Assembly (NCBI GenBank): GCA_031255955.1
Contig: JAIRRO010000004.1
Span: 1-19,262 of the forward strand
From: Oscillospiraceae bacterium
Lineage (GTDB): Bacteria > Bacillota > Clostridia > Oscillospirales > Oscillospiraceae
Direction of reading: 5' to 3'
DNA: 19,262 nt
In this document: positions 1 through 7,444 of the stretch, piece after piece
How positions within the stretch are numbered: position 1 is the stretch's first letter
How the letters are laid out: every line of letters starts with the position of its first letter
The notes under the pieces: model-generated
What the model was told of the DNA's origin: nothing
The model's database searches: none
What the model saw: the letters and a program-made list of their open reading frames with translations, nothing else
Program-made: the position numbers and the translations under genes

Positions 1-2
1 GT

Positions 3-581
3 ATCGAGCGCGATACGCGCCCGAACGATGTTCAGCGACGCACGGCGCGCGCTTTAATTGACCTCGGCGCGGATGTTGTCATCGGCGCGCACCCGCACGT
101 TGTCCAGAGCTTTGAGTACTACAACGGCAAACCCATAGTCTACAGCCTCGGCAATTTTATTTTTAATTCGCGCAACCCCGAAACGCTGGCGCTGTTCATC
201 ACGATAGACGGCAAGAACATCACGCTGCGCGCCGTGCCGTGCAAAATGAGCGGCACACTTACATATGCCGCCGACGACGGTGACGCCGCGGCGCTGCTTA
301 AAAAATGGAGCGCGCTGTCTTATGGCTGTGCATTCACAGCGGACGGCGAGCTGATTTTATCCGACGCCGCGCCCATAGAAACACCGGAACCCGAGCCGCC
401 CGAAGAAACGGCGGCGCCGGATGAACTTCCCGACACGGCGAGCCCTTCGGAGGCTGAAGAACCCCCGGAGGCAGAAGCACCCCCGAATGCAGAAGCACCT
501 GAGGAAGCATCGAACCCCGAGCCTCCCGAAGAAATCGAAGCAGCCCCCGAGGACATTGAAGCTCCCGTGCCCACCCCGTAG
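3..581 (+). CDS. CapA-family (PGA_cap) metallophosphatase-like protein, 3' part
   Basis: Only the C-terminal part is in the window; the frame is open from the left edge to the TAG at 579-581. The residues GADVVIGAHPHVVQ, followed by the YNGKPIVYSLGNFIF segment, are the hallmark of the PGA_cap family (CapA/PgsA, calcineurin-like fold), whose members act in poly-gamma-glutamate or other capsule and envelope polymer export, or as secreted phosphatases. About 45 residues after this core, the protein passes into a tail of roughly 65 residues made almost only of Pro, Glu, Ala, Asp and Ser. That is probably a disordered, wall-exposed spacer. The gene converges on wecB with a 15-bp gap. The family assignment is firm; substrate and exact role are unknown. 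Confidence 0.85.
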   Translation: MERDTRPNDVQRRTARALIDLGADVVIGAHPHVVQSFEYYNGKPIVYSLGNFIFNSRNPETLALFITIDGKNITLRAVPCKMSGTLTYAADDGDAAALLKKWSALSYGCAFTADGELILSDAAPIETPEPEPPEETAAPDELPDTASPSEAEEPPEAEAPPNAEAPEEASNPEPPEEIEAAPEDIEAPVPTP

Positions 582-585
582 CGTC

Positions 586-608
586 AGCGCGCCTGTTTAC
601 AGCGCGCT
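586..608. terminator. Weak hairpin between convergent capA-like gene and wecB
   Basis: AGCGCGC (586-592) and GCGCGCT (602-608) form a 7-bp stem with a 9-nt loop. It overlaps the last codons of wecB and is followed on the plus strand only by a short T-rich stretch (TTTC). It may end transcription for the plus-strand gene, but it is a poor intrinsic terminator by sequence. Confidence 0.3.
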
Positions 609-1697
609 TTCTAAAATATCCGCGATGCGCTTTGACGCGAATCCGTCCCCGTAGGGATTTTCCGCATCCGACATTTTTTTATACAGCGCAGAGTCGCCCA
701 ACAACCGCGTGAATTCGCGGTATACCTCCGCCTCTCCCGTTCCGGCGAGCAGCAGCGTCCCCGCGGCGACGCCCTCCGGGCGCTCCGTCGTGTCCCGCAA
801 GACAAGCACGGGCTTCCCCAGTGCCGGTGCGGATTCCTGTATTCCGCCGGAATCCGTCAGGACGAGGTGCGAGCGCGCGATGAAGTTGTGAAAATCCGCC
901 ACGCCGAGCGGGTTTATTAAATGCACGCGCGGATGGTTGCGCAGCGTCTCCTGCGCGGCACTTTGCACCGCGGGGTTAAGATGCACGGGATAGATAATTT
1001 TCACATCGGGATTCTCGTCAAGAACGCGCCGCACCGCGGTGAAAATTCCGCGCATTGTGTCGCCGAGATTCTCCCGTCTGTGCGCCGTCATAAGCGCAAG
1101 GCGCGAGCCGGCTGCCCAATCCAGCTCCGCGTGGCTGTAATCGTCGCGGACGGTGTATCGCAGGGCGTCAATTTCAGTGTTCCCCGTGACAAAAACAGCG
1201 TCATCTGGCTTGCCCTCCGCTATAAGATTCTCCCGTGACGCCTGTGTCGGGGCGAAGAAAAACCGTGATACAAGGTCAACAGCCTGCCTGTTGAATTCCT
1301 CCGGATATGGCGAGGCGAGATTATATGTCCGCAAACCTGCTTCCACGTGTCCTATCGGGATTTGCATATAAAACGCGGCGAGCGCGGAGGCGAACGCCGT
1401 TGATGTGTCCCCGTGAACAAGCAGCACGTCCGGGCGGTGAGCTGTAAGCTCGGCTTTCATTCCGTCAAGCACTCGCTCTGTTATTTCAAAAAGCGTTTGC
1501 CCCTGTGTCATTATGCTTAAATCATGCTCCGGTACAACGCCGAACGGCTCCATCACCTGATACAGCATCTCGCGGTGCTGCCCTGTGACAACAACGCGTG
1601 TTTCAAGCCTGTCGGCGCGGCTTTTCAGCTCCAGAGCAAGCGGACACATCTTCACGGCGTCCGGGCGCGTGCCGAAAACAAGCGTGATTTTTTTCAT
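597..1697 (-). CDS. wecB: UDP-N-acetylglucosamine 2-epimerase (non-hydrolysing)
   Basis: The enzyme interconverts UDP-GlcNAc and UDP-ManNAc in the cytosol, supplying ManNAc for teichoic acid linkage units or surface polysaccharide. The 366-residue length is normal. Visible family motifs are GTRPDAVKMCPL at the N-terminus (usually GTRPEAIKM; E to D is conservative), VHGDTSTAF and GHVEAGLRTYN in the middle, and DSGGIQESAP followed by LRDTTERPEG near the C-terminus, which bind the UDP moiety. The ATG overlaps the TGA of ahcY by four bases (ATGA), so translation is probably coupled. It is the last gene of the murA operon and faces the capA-like gene tail to tail, fitting a cell-envelope role. Confidence in function is high; the downstream polymer is unknown. 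Confidence 0.93.
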   Translation of the reverse strand: MKKITLVFGTRPDAVKMCPLALELKSRADRLETRVVVTGQHREMLYQVMEPFGVVPEHDLSIMTQGQTLFEITERVLDGMKAELTAHRPDVLLVHGDTSTAFASALAAFYMQIPIGHVEAGLRTYNLASPYPEEFNRQAVDLVSRFFFAPTQASRENLIAEGKPDDAVFVTGNTEIDALRYTVRDDYSHAELDWAAGSRLALMTAHRRENLGDTMRGIFTAVRRVLDENPDVKIIYPVHLNPAVQSAAQETLRNHPRVHLINPLGVADFHNFIARSHLVLTDSGGIQESAPALGKPVLVLRDTTERPEGVAAGTLLLAGTGEAEVYREFTRLLGDSALYKKMSDAENPYGDGFASKRIADILESAL

Positions 1698-2959
1698 TGC
1701 GCCCCCCAGCCCTCAAGGTACGCGCGCTGCTCCGGTGTGAGCGTGTCTATCATAAGTCCCGACGCCGATAGCTTGCGGCGGGCAACGTCCGTGTCAATTT
1801 CCTCCGGCACATCCACAACGCCTGTTTTCAGCTTATCGCGGTTTTCTATCAAGTATTTTGCCGAAAGCGCCTGAATGGCAAAGCTCATATCCATAATTTC
1901 TGCCGGATGTCCGTCGCCGGAGGCGAGATTCACCAGCCGTCCCTCCGCGATTACGAATATCTCGCGTCCGTTTTTCAGCCTGTAGCCCGCGATGTTGTGC
2001 CGCGCTTCATATTTCGACGCGGCGGCGGCTTCAAGCTCGTCCATCGCGACCTCGACGTCAAAATGCCCGGCATTGCATAAAATCGCGCCGTCCTTCAGCG
2101 AATTGAAGTGACGCGAGTCAATCACGCCGCGGCAGCCAGTCGCGGTGACAAAAATATCGCCCTGCGCCGCCGCGCGCTCCATCGTCATTACGTCAAAGCC
2201 GTCCATCATCGCTTCTAACGCGCGGACGGGGTCTATCTCCGTGATGATAACGCGCGCGCCGAAGCCCTTTGCCCGCATCGCGATGCCCTTGCCGCACCAG
2301 CCATATCCCGCGACAACCACGTTTTTCCCCGCGACGATTAAATTCGTCGTGCGGTTTATTCCGTCCCAGACGGACTGCCCCGTGCCATAGCGGTTATCAA
2401 ACAGATATTTGCATTTGGCGTTGTTGACGGCAATCATCGGGAATCTCAGCGCGCCGTCGCGCTCCATCGCGCGCAGACGCATCACGCCCGTTGTCGTTTC
2501 TTCGCAGCCTCCGATGACGTCAGGCAGCAGGTGCGTCAGCCTTGTGTGCAGCAGATTTACGAGGTCGCCGCCGTCGTCGATTATTATTTGCGCGCCGGAT
2601 TCCAGCACGGCTGTCAAATGCCGCGCGTATTCCTCCGGCGTGGCTGCGTGATACGCGTGAACATCGATTGCCCCCGCGCCGTCGTCCCCGCCGAGCGCCA
2701 GCGCTGCGGCGACGTCGTCCTGCGTGGACAGCGGATTGCACCCCGTGACGTGCATTTCGGCTCCGCCCAGCGCGAGCGCGCGGCACAGGCAAGCCGTTTT
2801 CGCCTCCATATGAATGGAAAGCGCGATAATTGTACCGCGAAATGGCTTCGTTTTCACAAGCTCCTGCGTAATGGCTGAAAGCAGCGGCATATTGCGCTGC
2901 GCCCATTTAATTTTGCGCTCGCCCGCCTCCGCGAGAGAAATATCACGAATATCAGACAT
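1694..2959 (-). CDS. ahcY: Adenosylhomocysteinase (SAH hydrolase)
   Basis: NAD-dependent hydrolysis of S-adenosylhomocysteine to homocysteine and adenosine, which relieves product inhibition of methyltransferases. Recognisable features are the N-terminal SDIRDISLAEAGERKIKWA, IIDDGGDLV with the catalytic Asp, KYLFDNRYGTGQSVWDGI with the catalytic Lys/Asp pair, and the Rossmann segment VVVAGYGWCGKGIAMRAKG. It is the short bacterial/archaeal form, without the C-terminal K-x-x-x-Y-R-Y tail of the long eukaryote-like enzymes; it ends at YLEGWGAQ. I chose ATG at 2959, preceded by AAAGGAG nine bases upstream and matching the usual family start. An upstream TTG (2992) or ATG (2986) in the same frame would overlap recR and add 9-11 residues. 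Some short SAHHs prefer S-inosylhomocysteine, so the exact substrate is not settled by sequence. Confidence 0.92.
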   Translation of the reverse strand: MSDIRDISLAEAGERKIKWAQRNMPLLSAITQELVKTKPFRGTIIALSIHMEAKTACLCRALALGGAEMHVTGCNPLSTQDDVAAALALGGDDGAGAIDVHAYHAATPEEYARHLTAVLESGAQIIIDDGGDLVNLLHTRLTHLLPDVIGGCEETTTGVMRLRAMERDGALRFPMIAVNNAKCKYLFDNRYGTGQSVWDGINRTTNLIVAGKNVVVAGYGWCGKGIAMRAKGFGARVIITEIDPVRALEAMMDGFDVMTMERAAAQGDIFVTATGCRGVIDSRHFNSLKDGAILCNAGHFDVEVAMDELEAAAASKYEARHNIAGYRLKNGREIFVIAEGRLVNLASGDGHPAEIMDMSFAIQALSAKYLIENRDKLKTGVVDVPEEIDTDVARRKLSASGLMIDTLTPEQRAYLEGWGAQ

Positions 2960-2988
2960 TTTTCTATACTCCTTTTTTTGCTGCATAC

Positions 2989-3588
2989 TCAATACTCCTG
3001 CCGTCCTTCAAGCGCGCGCGTCAATGTCGCGTCGTCGGCAAATTCCAGGCTGGCGCCAACGGGGATTCCGTAAGCCAGTCTTGTGATTTTCACGCCGAAC
3101 GGCGCGAGCAAGCGCGAGGTGTAGCGCGCCGTTGTCTCTCCCTCTGTATCTGGATTCGTCGCCATTATGACCTCCTCCACGCCGCCGCGCGACACGCGCT
3201 CCACCAGCTCGCGCAAGGTAAGATCGTCCGGACCTATGCGGTTCATCGGGGAAATTACGCCGTGCAGGACGTGATAAACCCCGCTGTATTCCCGCGCGCG
3301 CTCGATGGCAAGCACGCCTTTGGGGTCTGATACGACGCATATCGTTCCGCGGTCGCGCCGCTCGTTTCCACATATGGGACACACCTCAGTATCCGTCAGG
3401 TTTTGACAGACGCCGCAACGCTTAACGCTGCGTCTGGCGTGCAGCAGCGCCTCGGCTATTGCCTCCGCCTCTCCCTGCGGCAGTGAGAGTATGTGAAACG
3501 CCAGCCGCTGCGCGGATTTTGTCCCGACGCCCGGCAGGCTCGCCAGCTTATCAATCAGCACTTCAAGCGAAGCGGGGAAAAAACTCAT
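2989..3588 (-). CDS. recR: Recombination protein RecR
   Basis: RecR loads and stabilises RecA filaments together with RecO/RecF in single-strand gap repair. At 199 residues it has full length. Domains in order: helix-hairpin-helix SLPGVGTKSAQRLAFH (about 18-33), a four-cysteine zinc site CGVCQNLTDTEVCPICGN (about 57-74), then a Toprim fold with ICVVSDPKG and VEEVIMATNPDTEGE, ending in a Walker-like RLAYGIPVGASLEFAD segment. The start ATG lies 11 bases after AAGGAG. It sits 19 bp downstream of rpe and 29 bp upstream of ahcY in the same operon. The usual dnaX-ybaB-recR arrangement of Firmicutes is not seen here. Confidence 0.96.
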   Translation of the reverse strand: MSFFPASLEVLIDKLASLPGVGTKSAQRLAFHILSLPQGEAEAIAEALLHARRSVKRCGVCQNLTDTEVCPICGNERRDRGTICVVSDPKGVLAIERAREYSGVYHVLHGVISPMNRIGPDDLTLRELVERVSRGGVEEVIMATNPDTEGETTARYTSRLLAPFGVKITRLAYGIPVGASLEFADDATLTRALEGRQEY

Positions 3589-3607
3589 AAGTTCAGCCGC
3601 TCCTTCC

Positions 3608-4258
3608 TCAACCCGCGCGTTTTATCGCTTCAATGCGGGCGGCGCGGTCGTCCGCGCGGAAAACATCGCTGCCCGCGACGAGAACATTGGCGCCGTTTTC
3701 TATGCACAGCCGCGCCGTGTCGGGATTAACTCCCCCGTCAATCTCTATCTCGCAGAGCGGATTTTTTTCGTCAAGCATCCCGCGCAATGCTATCAGCTTG
3801 GGCATCTGCCCGGACATAAATTTTTGCCCTCCGAACCCCGGCTCCACGGTCATCACCACAATCATATCCAATAGCCCGATGTATGGCAGCACGGCGTCCG
3901 CCTCCGTCGCGGGCTTTAGCGCCAGTCCCGCGCGCTTCCCCGCCGAATGTACGCCCGCGATGGCGCGCGCGATATTTTCCGCGCTGTCAGCTTCGACGTG
4001 GAACGTGACAATATCGGCGCCGCACTCCGCAAAGCGCGCCGCGTACCGCGAGGGCTGCGTAATCATCAGATGAACATCAATCGGCATTTCCGTGACTGCG
4101 CGCACAGCCTCAAGCACGGGCAGTCCTATAGAGATGTTCGGCACAAATACGCCGTCCATAACGTCAAAATGCAGATAATCAGCCGTGGCGACGCTGTCAA
4201 TCTCGTCGCGCAGCCTCGTAAAATCCGCCGATAGCAGGGAGGGTGCGATTTTTATCAT
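3608..4258 (-). CDS. rpe: Ribulose-phosphate 3-epimerase
   Basis: Interconverts ribulose 5-phosphate and xylulose 5-phosphate in the pentose-phosphate pathway. The 216-residue TIM barrel shows the standard motifs: MIKIAPSLLSADF at the start, HFDVMDGVFVPNIS (metal ligands His and Asp), VHLMI, VTFHVEA, MTVEPGFGGQKF with the GFGGQ phosphate-site signature, and EIDGGVN. I chose the ATG at 4258, where the conserved family start is; a TTG at 4309 in the same frame would add 17 unrelated residues and has no ribosome site. AAAGGA lies about 12 bases before the ATG. The 173-bp gap to pgcA upstream contains a strong hairpin (4363-4404), so relative expression may be tuned there. Confidence 0.95.
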   Translation of the reverse strand: MIKIAPSLLSADFTRLRDEIDSVATADYLHFDVMDGVFVPNISIGLPVLEAVRAVTEMPIDVHLMITQPSRYAARFAECGADIVTFHVEADSAENIARAIAGVHSAGKRAGLALKPATEADAVLPYIGLLDMIVVMTVEPGFGGQKFMSGQMPKLIALRGMLDEKNPLCEIEIDGGVNPDTARLCIENGANVLVAGSDVFRADDRAARIEAIKRAG

Positions 4259-4362
4259 TCGTACAAGCAATCCTTTCAGCGCGGTGATAAGCGCGTAAAC
4301 CTCGGTCAAGCTGTGTGCATACTATTCTAACAGGCGGAAAAACGCCTTTTATATACAGCTGT

Positions 4363-4404
4363 CGTTCCGCCGCTTGCCGTATGCTTCGGCAGGTCGGCGG
4401 GACG
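4363..4404 (-). other. Strong intercistronic hairpin between pgcA and rpe
   Basis: Read on the minus strand, CGTCCCGCCG pairs with CGGCGGAACG and inside it TGCCG pairs with CGGCA around an AAGCATA loop. There is no T-tract after it on the minus strand, so it is more likely an mRNA processing or attenuation structure than a complete terminator. A second, shorter stem AGGCG/CGCCT lies at 4332-4347. The same gap holds CAATTG/AATTGG/CAATTG direct repeats at about 4409-4429. Confidence 0.4.
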
Positions 4405-4431
4405 GTGGCAATTGGAATTGGTCAATTGGCG

Positions 4432-6558
4432 TTAATATCTCAATGACGACAGCTCATTTGCCCACTGGGCATACCGCTCTGTCATGCGGGCGCATTCCCG
4501 CATCGTTTTGCCGCGCGCAAGAATGTATATCTTCAGCTTCGGCTCTGTGCCGGACGGGCGAATAATCACAGCCGCTCCGTCCTCTGTATCAAACCGCAGA
4601 ACATCAGAGCCGGACAGCTCTATCGGCGCTTCCGTCACGTGTCCGCCGCCCGCGACGCCGTATTTATATTCCCTGCCCGAAAGATAATCCCGCCGTGCTA
4701 TAACGCGCGCGCCCTTTAGTCTGTCCGGCGGTGAGCGGCGCAGGTCTCTCATCAATCGGCGCATTTTTCTTGAGCCGTCCGCGCCGGGCATAACTATGCT
4801 GACTGCTGCTTCGTCATAGAAAAATCCCAGCTTTTCATACAGCGCGTCAAGCGCGCCCGGCAGCGTGACGCCGCGCGCGGAGTATCGCGCCGTCATCTCC
4901 GCAATCAGCGCCGCCGCGGTCACAGCGTCCTTATCGCGCACAAAATTGCCTATCATATATCCGTAGGATTCCTCATACGCGAAAATGACATTGCCCTCTC
5001 CCGTGGCTTCAAGCTCGTTTTTCCGCTCCGCCATAAACTTAAATCCCGTGAAGGTATCGATGCAGCGCACACCGTGACTCTCCGCCACCCGCCGCGCCAT
5101 ATCCGTTGTGACAATGGATTTCAGCGCCACGGGGTTTTTCGGCATAAATCCGGAGCTTCTCAAACCGGCGGCGATATAATCCAGCAGCAAAACGCCTGTT
5201 TTATGCCCCGATATATGCTCATATCCGCCCGCGCGCTGCGTTAGGGCTGCAATCCTGTCGCAGTCGGGGTCTGTGCCGATTATCAGCTCCGCGTTTTGCT
5301 CGCGGGCGATGCTTATGGCAAGCTTGAAGCTTCCGGGGTTTTCGGGATTCGGCGAGAGTACGGTCGGAAAGCTTCCGTCGGGCGTCATCTGCTCTGCTAC
5401 GGTGGTAACGTCGGTGAATCCCAGCCTTGATAACGCTTCCGGCACAAGCACTCTGCCCGCGCCGTGAAACGGCGTGTATACGATTTTCAGTCCGCGGCTG
5501 TTATCCCCCGCAGCGTCAGCCGCGCCGAGCCTTGCTTCCTGTATGACGCGCTCTAAAAACGCGTCGTCCGTTTCGCTGCCCATCACGGTAATCATTCCGC
5601 GGGCTGCCGCCTCCGCGTATTCGATGCGCTTGACGGAGGTGAACACATCCAGCCGCTTCATACGCTCCGCTATGCGCTCCGCCTCACGAGGGGGTAACTG
5701 CGCCCCGTCCGACCAATATACCTTATATCCGTTATATTCCCTTGTGTTGTGGCTCGCCGTTATATTTATCCCCGCCGCGCATCCGTAATGCCGAATGGCA
5801 AAGCTCAGCTCCGGCGTCGGGCGCATATCGTCAAATACGCGAACATATATGCCGTTACCCGCCAGCACGGCGGCGGTTTCCTCCGCAAAAAGGCGTCCGC
5901 CCGTTCGGCAGTCTCGGCACACGGCAACCTCCATTTTTTTATCCGTATCCCATTGCGCGTCCTCAAGGATTATTTCGGCGAACGCCTGCGTCGCGTGGCG
6001 AACGGTGTGGACATTCATTCTGTTTGTCCCCAGCGCCATAATGCCGCGCAGCCCCGCCGTGCCGAACATCAGCGGTTCAAAAAACCGCTCTTCAATTTCA
6101 AATAAATTGCCGGAAATTCCGGCAAGCTCACGCCGTTCCTCATCCGATAGATACGGCGAGCGCAACCATTTTTTATACTCGCGCACGTCTGCGGATTCGA
6201 TTACAGCGGCGGCGTTGTCCGCGCTGCCCGTGTCGCCGTCAGCAGCACCATCGCTAAATCCGTCCTCGTCCGAGCCGTTGTCCCCCAATAGCGCGGTGGC
6301 GTCCTCCAGCATGCTTTCCGGGACGAAAACGTCCGTCCCGAAGCTCGGTGCGCCTGTGTACAGCTCGCCGATAAGCCCCTCTCCGGTCAGCCCCGTCACC
6401 GCCGGAATTCCGTAAGAGCGGAGCATAGACACCGTGATTTCAGTCTCCAGCCCGCGCGGCTCCGTGTGGCACAGCAGCACCGCCGTCTCAGGCTCGCCAT
6501 TCTCCTTCAGCGGCCACGGCAGTACCGCTTTCTTTTTAAAAAACCCGAATAAACCCAT
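4432..6558 (-). CDS. pgcA: Alpha-phosphoglucomutase/phosphomannomutase with N-terminal DUF2007-like domain
   Basis: Interconverts glucose 6-phosphate and glucose 1-phosphate (possibly mannose phosphates), feeding UDP-sugar and glycolipid synthesis. The catalytic part (about 108-708) has FGTAGLRG, the phosphoserine loop ITASHNTREYNGYKVYW (Ser near 252), the metal loop GTDPDCDR (near 413-418), the sugar loop YEESYGYM and the phosphate clamp PSGTEPKLKIY. The usual TASHNP has Thr instead of Pro. Residues 1-95 form an additional domain (LLCHTEPRGLETEITVSMLRSYGIP ... FVPESMLEDA) resembling DUF2007 'prokaryotic signal transducing' proteins, then an acidic linker. Total 708 residues against about 575 for PgcA alone. 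I chose ATG 6558 because AGGTGA precedes it; an in-frame start at 6606 has no such site. The role of the extra domain is unknown. Confidence 0.92.
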   Translation of the reverse strand: MGLFGFFKKKAVLPWPLKENGEPETAVLLCHTEPRGLETEITVSMLRSYGIPAVTGLTGEGLIGELYTGAPSFGTDVFVPESMLEDATALLGDNGSDEDGFSDGAADGDTGSADNAAAVIESADVREYKKWLRSPYLSDEERRELAGISGNLFEIEERFFEPLMFGTAGLRGIMALGTNRMNVHTVRHATQAFAEIILEDAQWDTDKKMEVAVCRDCRTGGRLFAEETAAVLAGNGIYVRVFDDMRPTPELSFAIRHYGCAAGINITASHNTREYNGYKVYWSDGAQLPPREAERIAERMKRLDVFTSVKRIEYAEAAARGMITVMGSETDDAFLERVIQEARLGAADAAGDNSRGLKIVYTPFHGAGRVLVPEALSRLGFTDVTTVAEQMTPDGSFPTVLSPNPENPGSFKLAISIAREQNAELIIGTDPDCDRIAALTQRAGGYEHISGHKTGVLLLDYIAAGLRSSGFMPKNPVALKSIVTTDMARRVAESHGVRCIDTFTGFKFMAERKNELEATGEGNVIFAYEESYGYMIGNFVRDKDAVTAAALIAEMTARYSARGVTLPGALDALYEKLGFFYDEAAVSIVMPGADGSRKMRRLMRDLRRSPPDRLKGARVIARRDYLSGREYKYGVAGGGHVTEAPIELSGSDVLRFDTEDGAAVIIRPSGTEPKLKIYILARGKTMRECARMTERYAQWANELSSLRY

Positions 6559-6610
6559 TTGTTCACCTGTCTGTTCCGCGCGCCGCGGCTTACTGCCCCC
6601 GCGCACCGTC

Positions 6611-6671
6611 CTGTTAAATTTCGCCTGTCAAATTTCGCGCCTTGCTAAATTTCGCGCCCTGCTAGATTTCG
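6611..6671. repeat. 17-bp tandem repeat, about 3.5 units
   Basis: Units on the plus strand start at 6611 (CTGTTAAATTTCGC), 6625 (CTGTCAAATTTCGCGCC), 6642 (TTGCTAAATTTCGCGCC) and 6659 (CTGCTAGATTTCG). The last unit overlaps the stop codon and last codons of the MBL hydrolase gene, suggesting the array grew by duplication of the gene's own end. It fills the gap before pgcA. Confidence 0.8.
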
Positions 6672-7444
6672 TATGTATCCCCGACCTCGTGCAGCGGCGC
6701 GGCGGATAGCCTTACGTCGCCACCGACGACAGCGCCCGCCCTTGACAGCGCCGCGCCCACCTCGCCGATTGCCAACTCCGGCGTATTGTTCCCGGGCGAA
6801 AGGTGCGCCAGAATCAACGTTCTTGCCCCGCTTTCCGTAAGCTGTCGGGCAAGCTCTCCGCAAGCCGCGTTTGAAAGATGCCCGCGGTCGGACGCTATTC
6901 TCTGCTTCACCGCCGCCGGATATATGCCGTCGCGCAGCATTACGGGGTCGTGATTGGCTTCAATTACGGCGGCGTCCGCGCCGCGTACGGCACTCAGCAC
7001 TTCTTGTGTCACGATGCCGAGATCCGTCACCAGTGCGAATTTACGCGTTTCGGACGCCACGACGAAGCCAACGCTGCCCGCCGCGTCGTGCGAGGTCCCA
7101 AACGCCTGCACAGCGGTGTCGCGCACATAAAATTCCATGCCGGGCGCAATTATCTCAAGCTCTGTGCCCGCCGGCATATTAACAGCCACAGAGTCTATCG
7201 TCTCGCGCGTCGCGTAAATTCGCGCGTTTGTGTTTCCGGCTAACCTCGGCAGCCCGCTGATGTGATCACCGTGCAGATGCGTGACAAGTACGGCGGAGAT
7301 ATCGCCCGGCGATAACCCCAGTCGGTTCAGCGCGGCGCGTATGCGTTTTAATGATATACCGGCGTCAATTAAAATATGCGTCCCGCCGTGCGAAAGCAGG
7401 GCGCAGTTGCCCGAGGATGAGCTGGCAAGCGTCGTAATCCGCAT
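6662..7444 (-). CDS. MBL-fold metallohydrolase, WalJ/YycJ-like
   Basis: A 260-residue metallo-beta-lactamase-fold hydrolase. The start MRITTLASSSSGNCALL is typical of the YycJ/WalJ group, and the metal site appears as THLHGDHISG (HxHxDH) followed by later Asp and His positions (VTDLGIVT, LAHLSPGNNTPE). In B. subtilis and related organisms YycJ/WalJ lies with the WalRK cell-wall control genes and has been linked to coordination of cell wall and DNA metabolism; related proteins are 5'-exonucleases. Here it directly follows murA with a one-base overlap (TAATG), so both are made from one message. Its 3' end runs into a 17-bp tandem repeat. The fold is certain; the substrate is not. Confidence 0.85.
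   Translation of the reverse strand: MRITTLASSSSGNCALLSHGGTHILIDAGISLKRIRAALNRLGLSPGDISAVLVTHLHGDHISGLPRLAGNTNARIYATRETIDSVAVNMPAGTELEIIAPGMEFYVRDTAVQAFGTSHDAAGSVGFVVASETRKFALVTDLGIVTQEVLSAVRGADAAVIEANHDPVMLRDGIYPAAVKQRIASDRGHLSNAACGELARQLTESGARTLILAHLSPGNNTPELAIGEVGAALSRAGAVVGGDVRLSAAPLHEVGDTYEI

Noticed and set aside
320..574. Minus-strand Ser/Gly/Ala-rich frame opposite the CapA-like tail
   Set aside because: Mirror of the GC-rich repetitive tail; no start signals.
2520..2906. Arg-rich minus-strand frame inside ahcY
   Set aside because: Alternative-frame shadow of the ahcY coding sequence.
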